DNA from: Curvibacter sp. PAE-UM
GTDB lineage: Bacteria > Pseudomonadota > Gammaproteobacteria > Burkholderiales > Burkholderiaceae_C
NCBI RefSeq assembly: GCF_001432305.1
Contig: NZ_KQ483358.1
Location: 124,001-188,000, forward strand
Direction: 5' to 3'
Length of the DNA stretch: 64,000 nt
How positions within the stretch are numbered: the first letter of the stretch is position 1; each line of letters begins with the position of its first letter. The translations under genes were made by a program, and so were the position numbers. The notes under the pieces are model-generated. The model made no database searches. It worked only from the letters and a program-made list of their open reading frames with translations, and was not told the origin of the DNA. Positions 62,611 through 64,000 of this stretch are shown here, in pieces.

Positions 62611-63464
62611 AACTGCGCAAGTTCAGCACTCTCGAATACGCCATCGGCATCTCCGTCGCCGTGCATGCGGTGCTGCTGACGGTGCGCTTTGTCGACCCCG
62701 ATGCGATCGAGCGCGCCTTCCGCGACACGCCGCTGGAAGTCATCCTGGTCAATGCGCGCGGTAACGCCCGCCCGGACAAGGCGCTGGCGATTGCCCAGAC
62801 CAGCCTGGCGGGCGGTGGTGAGGCCGAGCGTGGCCGCGCCACCAGCCCCCTGCCCTCGACCCAGCTCTCCGACAGCGGTGACACGCTGGAAGAGGAGTCG
62901 CAGAAGCGGATGCAGCAACTGCAGAAGCAGCAGACCATGCTGCTGGCCCAGGTGCGCCAGCAGCTCGCCGCCCTGCCCCTGCCGGACCCCAAGCAGGCCA
63001 GGCCCAGCAACGAACAGGCCGCGCAGGAGGCCAAACGCCGCCTGCTGCTCAAACAGCTGGCCGAGATCGAGCGCCGCATCAAGCAGGACAGCCAGAAACC
63101 GCGCAAGCGCTACATCGGCCCCTCCACGCGTGAAGAGGCCTATGCCATCTACTACGACCGCCTGCGCCGCGCCATCGAGGACAAGGGCACCGAGAACTTC
63201 CCCGCCTCGGGTGGCAAGAAACTCTATGGCGAACTGACCATGGTGGTGACGGTGGACCGCCAGGGCCTGGTGGTCTCCACCGAGATCGCCGAGAGCTCGG
63301 GCAACCGTGTGCTGGACCGCCGCGCCGAAGCCATTGCCCGCGCGGCCGCGCCGTTTGGCCGCTTCACCCAGGACATGCGCAAGGAAGCCGATCAGATCGT
63401 GGTGGTCTCGCGCTTCAAGTTCTCGCGCAACGAAACCCTGGAAACGCGCCTCAGCGCGCCCTGA
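62607..63464 (+). CDS. TonB C-terminal domain (energy transducer-like) protein
   Basis: 285 residues. GTG start at 62607 overlaps the upstream stop. One N-terminal membrane segment (TLEYAIGISVAVHAVLLTV), a long charged coiled-coil middle with Gln/Lys/Arg-rich stretches (about 90-185) and a C-terminal TonB domain (YGELTMVVTVDRQGLVVST, then RVLDRRAEAIARAAAPFG). No ExbB/ExbD genes are nearby, so whether it drives import or serves another envelope task is open. It lies between the RNB nuclease and mtgA in one transcript-like run. Confidence 0.82.
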   Translation: MKLRKFSTLEYAIGISVAVHAVLLTVRFVDPDAIERAFRDTPLEVILVNARGNARPDKALAIAQTSLAGGGEAERGRATSPLPSTQLSDSGDTLEEESQKRMQQLQKQQTMLLAQVRQQLAALPLPDPKQARPSNEQAAQEAKRRLLLKQLAEIERRIKQDSQKPRKRYIGPSTREEAYAIYYDRLRRAIEDKGTENFPASGGKKLYGELTMVVTVDRQGLVVSTEIAESSGNRVLDRRAEAIARAAAPFGRFTQDMRKEADQIVVVSRFKFSRNETLETRLSAP

Positions 63465-63472
63465 AAACCGAC

Positions 63473-64000
63473 ATGAAAGCCGTGCTGCGCTGGTTCGTCC
63501 TGCTGCTCGTCGCCCTGCTGGCGCTGCAGCTCTTTTTCGTCGCACGCATCGCACTGATGGCGGTGACCGCCCCGCAGTCCACCACCTTCGAGCGCTCCGA
63601 AGCCTGGCGCATCCTGGGTGAGAATGGCAGCCTGCGCTGGCGCCAGCAGTGGGTGGACTACACGCAGATTTCCGACCATCTCAAACGCGCCGTGATCGCC
63701 TCGGAAGACGACAGCTTTGCCTGGCACGAAGGCGTGGACTGGGATGCCATGGAAAAAGCCTGGCAGAAGAACGCAGCGGCCGAGGAGCAGGTCACGAAGC
63801 TGGCGGCCAACGGCGCGCGCACCTTGCGTCCCCCCAAGATCGTCGGTGGCTCCACCATCACCCAGCAGCTGGCCAAGAACCTGTTGCTCTCGGGCGAACG
63901 CACCCTGCTGCGCAAGGGACAGGAGTTCGCCCTGGCCTACATGCTGGAGAAGCTGCTGAGCAAGCAGCGCATCCTGGAGCTCTACCTGAACCACGTCGAG
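63473..64000 (+). CDS. mtgA: Monofunctional peptidoglycan glycosyltransferase MtgA, C-terminus cut by the window
   Basis: First 176 residues. An N-terminal anchor (VLRWFVLLLVALLALQLFF), then GT51 motifs: AVIASEDDSFAWHEGVDW (catalytic Glu), GGSTITQQLAKNLLLSGERT and the ELYLNHVE where the window ends. It polymerises lipid II into glycan strands without a transpeptidase domain. It starts 8 bp after the TonB-like gene. About the last quarter of the protein lies beyond 64000. Confidence 0.94.
   Translation, partial: MKAVLRWFVLLLVALLALQLFFVARIALMAVTAPQSTTFERSEAWRILGENGSLRWRQQWVDYTQISDHLKRAVIASEDDSFAWHEGVDWDAMEKAWQKNAAAEEQVTKLAANGARTLRPPKIVGGSTITQQLAKNLLLSGERTLLRKGQEFALAYMLEKLLSKQRILELYLNHVE

Overview
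The window looks like chromosomal core sequence from a GC-rich betaproteobacterium of the Burkholderiales, most probably Comamonadaceae. Evidence: System II (ResB/CcsB) cytochrome c maturation, an Omp32-type trimeric porin, Coq7, a PilS/PilR pair, a lysine/alanine-rich histone H1-like protein, the paired LpxL-like acyltransferases next to metK, and gene orders typical of that family. The genus cannot be fixed by reading alone. There is no rRNA, CRISPR array, prophage or complete insertion sequence. One IS5-like MITE and two families of short palindromic intergenic repeats are the only mobile or repetitive elements seen.

Layout. 1-10 kb: cyaY (cut by the left edge), lptM-lysA, an FNR/ANR-type site in front of a di-iron oxygen-binding protein, the msrQ-msrP-ccsB-resB cluster, cytochrome c4, engB and an epoxide-hydrolase-like enzyme. 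10-19 kb: two lipid A-type acyltransferases divergent from metK, which has a highly structured 5' leader; then an envelope glycosylation block (GT9, GtrA, GT39) and two poorly known envelope proteins. 18.6-30.6 kb: groESL under sigma-32 plus CIRCE control, pgi-tal opposite a HexR-type regulator, a DUF3047 lipoprotein, a porin with a folded leader, an orphan Phd antitoxin, coq7, OsmC, ilvA and an enoyl-CoA hydratase. 30.6-44.5 kb: tRNA-Met, miaB, ffh, a CcsA-like protein, pilS-pilR, ampD, nrdAB behind two NrdR boxes, and the histone-like protein. 44.5-64 kb: a PfkB kinase, a DUF3426 protein, prmA, accBC, a TlpA thioredoxin, mpl, aroG with an attenuator, tldD, the MITE, a GarR-type dehydrogenase, rodA, a 7TM histidine kinase with its response regulator, a YqiA-like esterase, an RNB exonuclease, a TonB-like protein and mtgA (cut by the right edge).

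How the genes work together. Several neighbours form functional sets: cytochrome c maturation (resB, ccsB, cytochrome c4) beside periplasmic methionine repair (MsrPQ); murein synthesis and recycling (lysA, mpl, ampD, rodA, mtgA) scattered along the window; lipid A and surface glycan genes around metK; sugar phosphate enzymes (pgi, tal) with a candidate HexR site between them and the regulator gene; fatty acid initiation (accBC).

The strongest non-coding signals are: (i) a 23-codon leader peptide with seven aromatic codons in eight, followed by a perfect terminator hairpin with nine T, upstream of the DAHP synthase gene aroG; (ii) nested hairpins and a possible pseudoknot upstream of metK; (iii) a class II-spaced FNR-type dyad upstream of the oxygen-binding di-iron protein; and (iv) a 270-bp MITE with 17-bp inverted repeats and a CTAG duplication that contains the stop codon of the adjacent gene.
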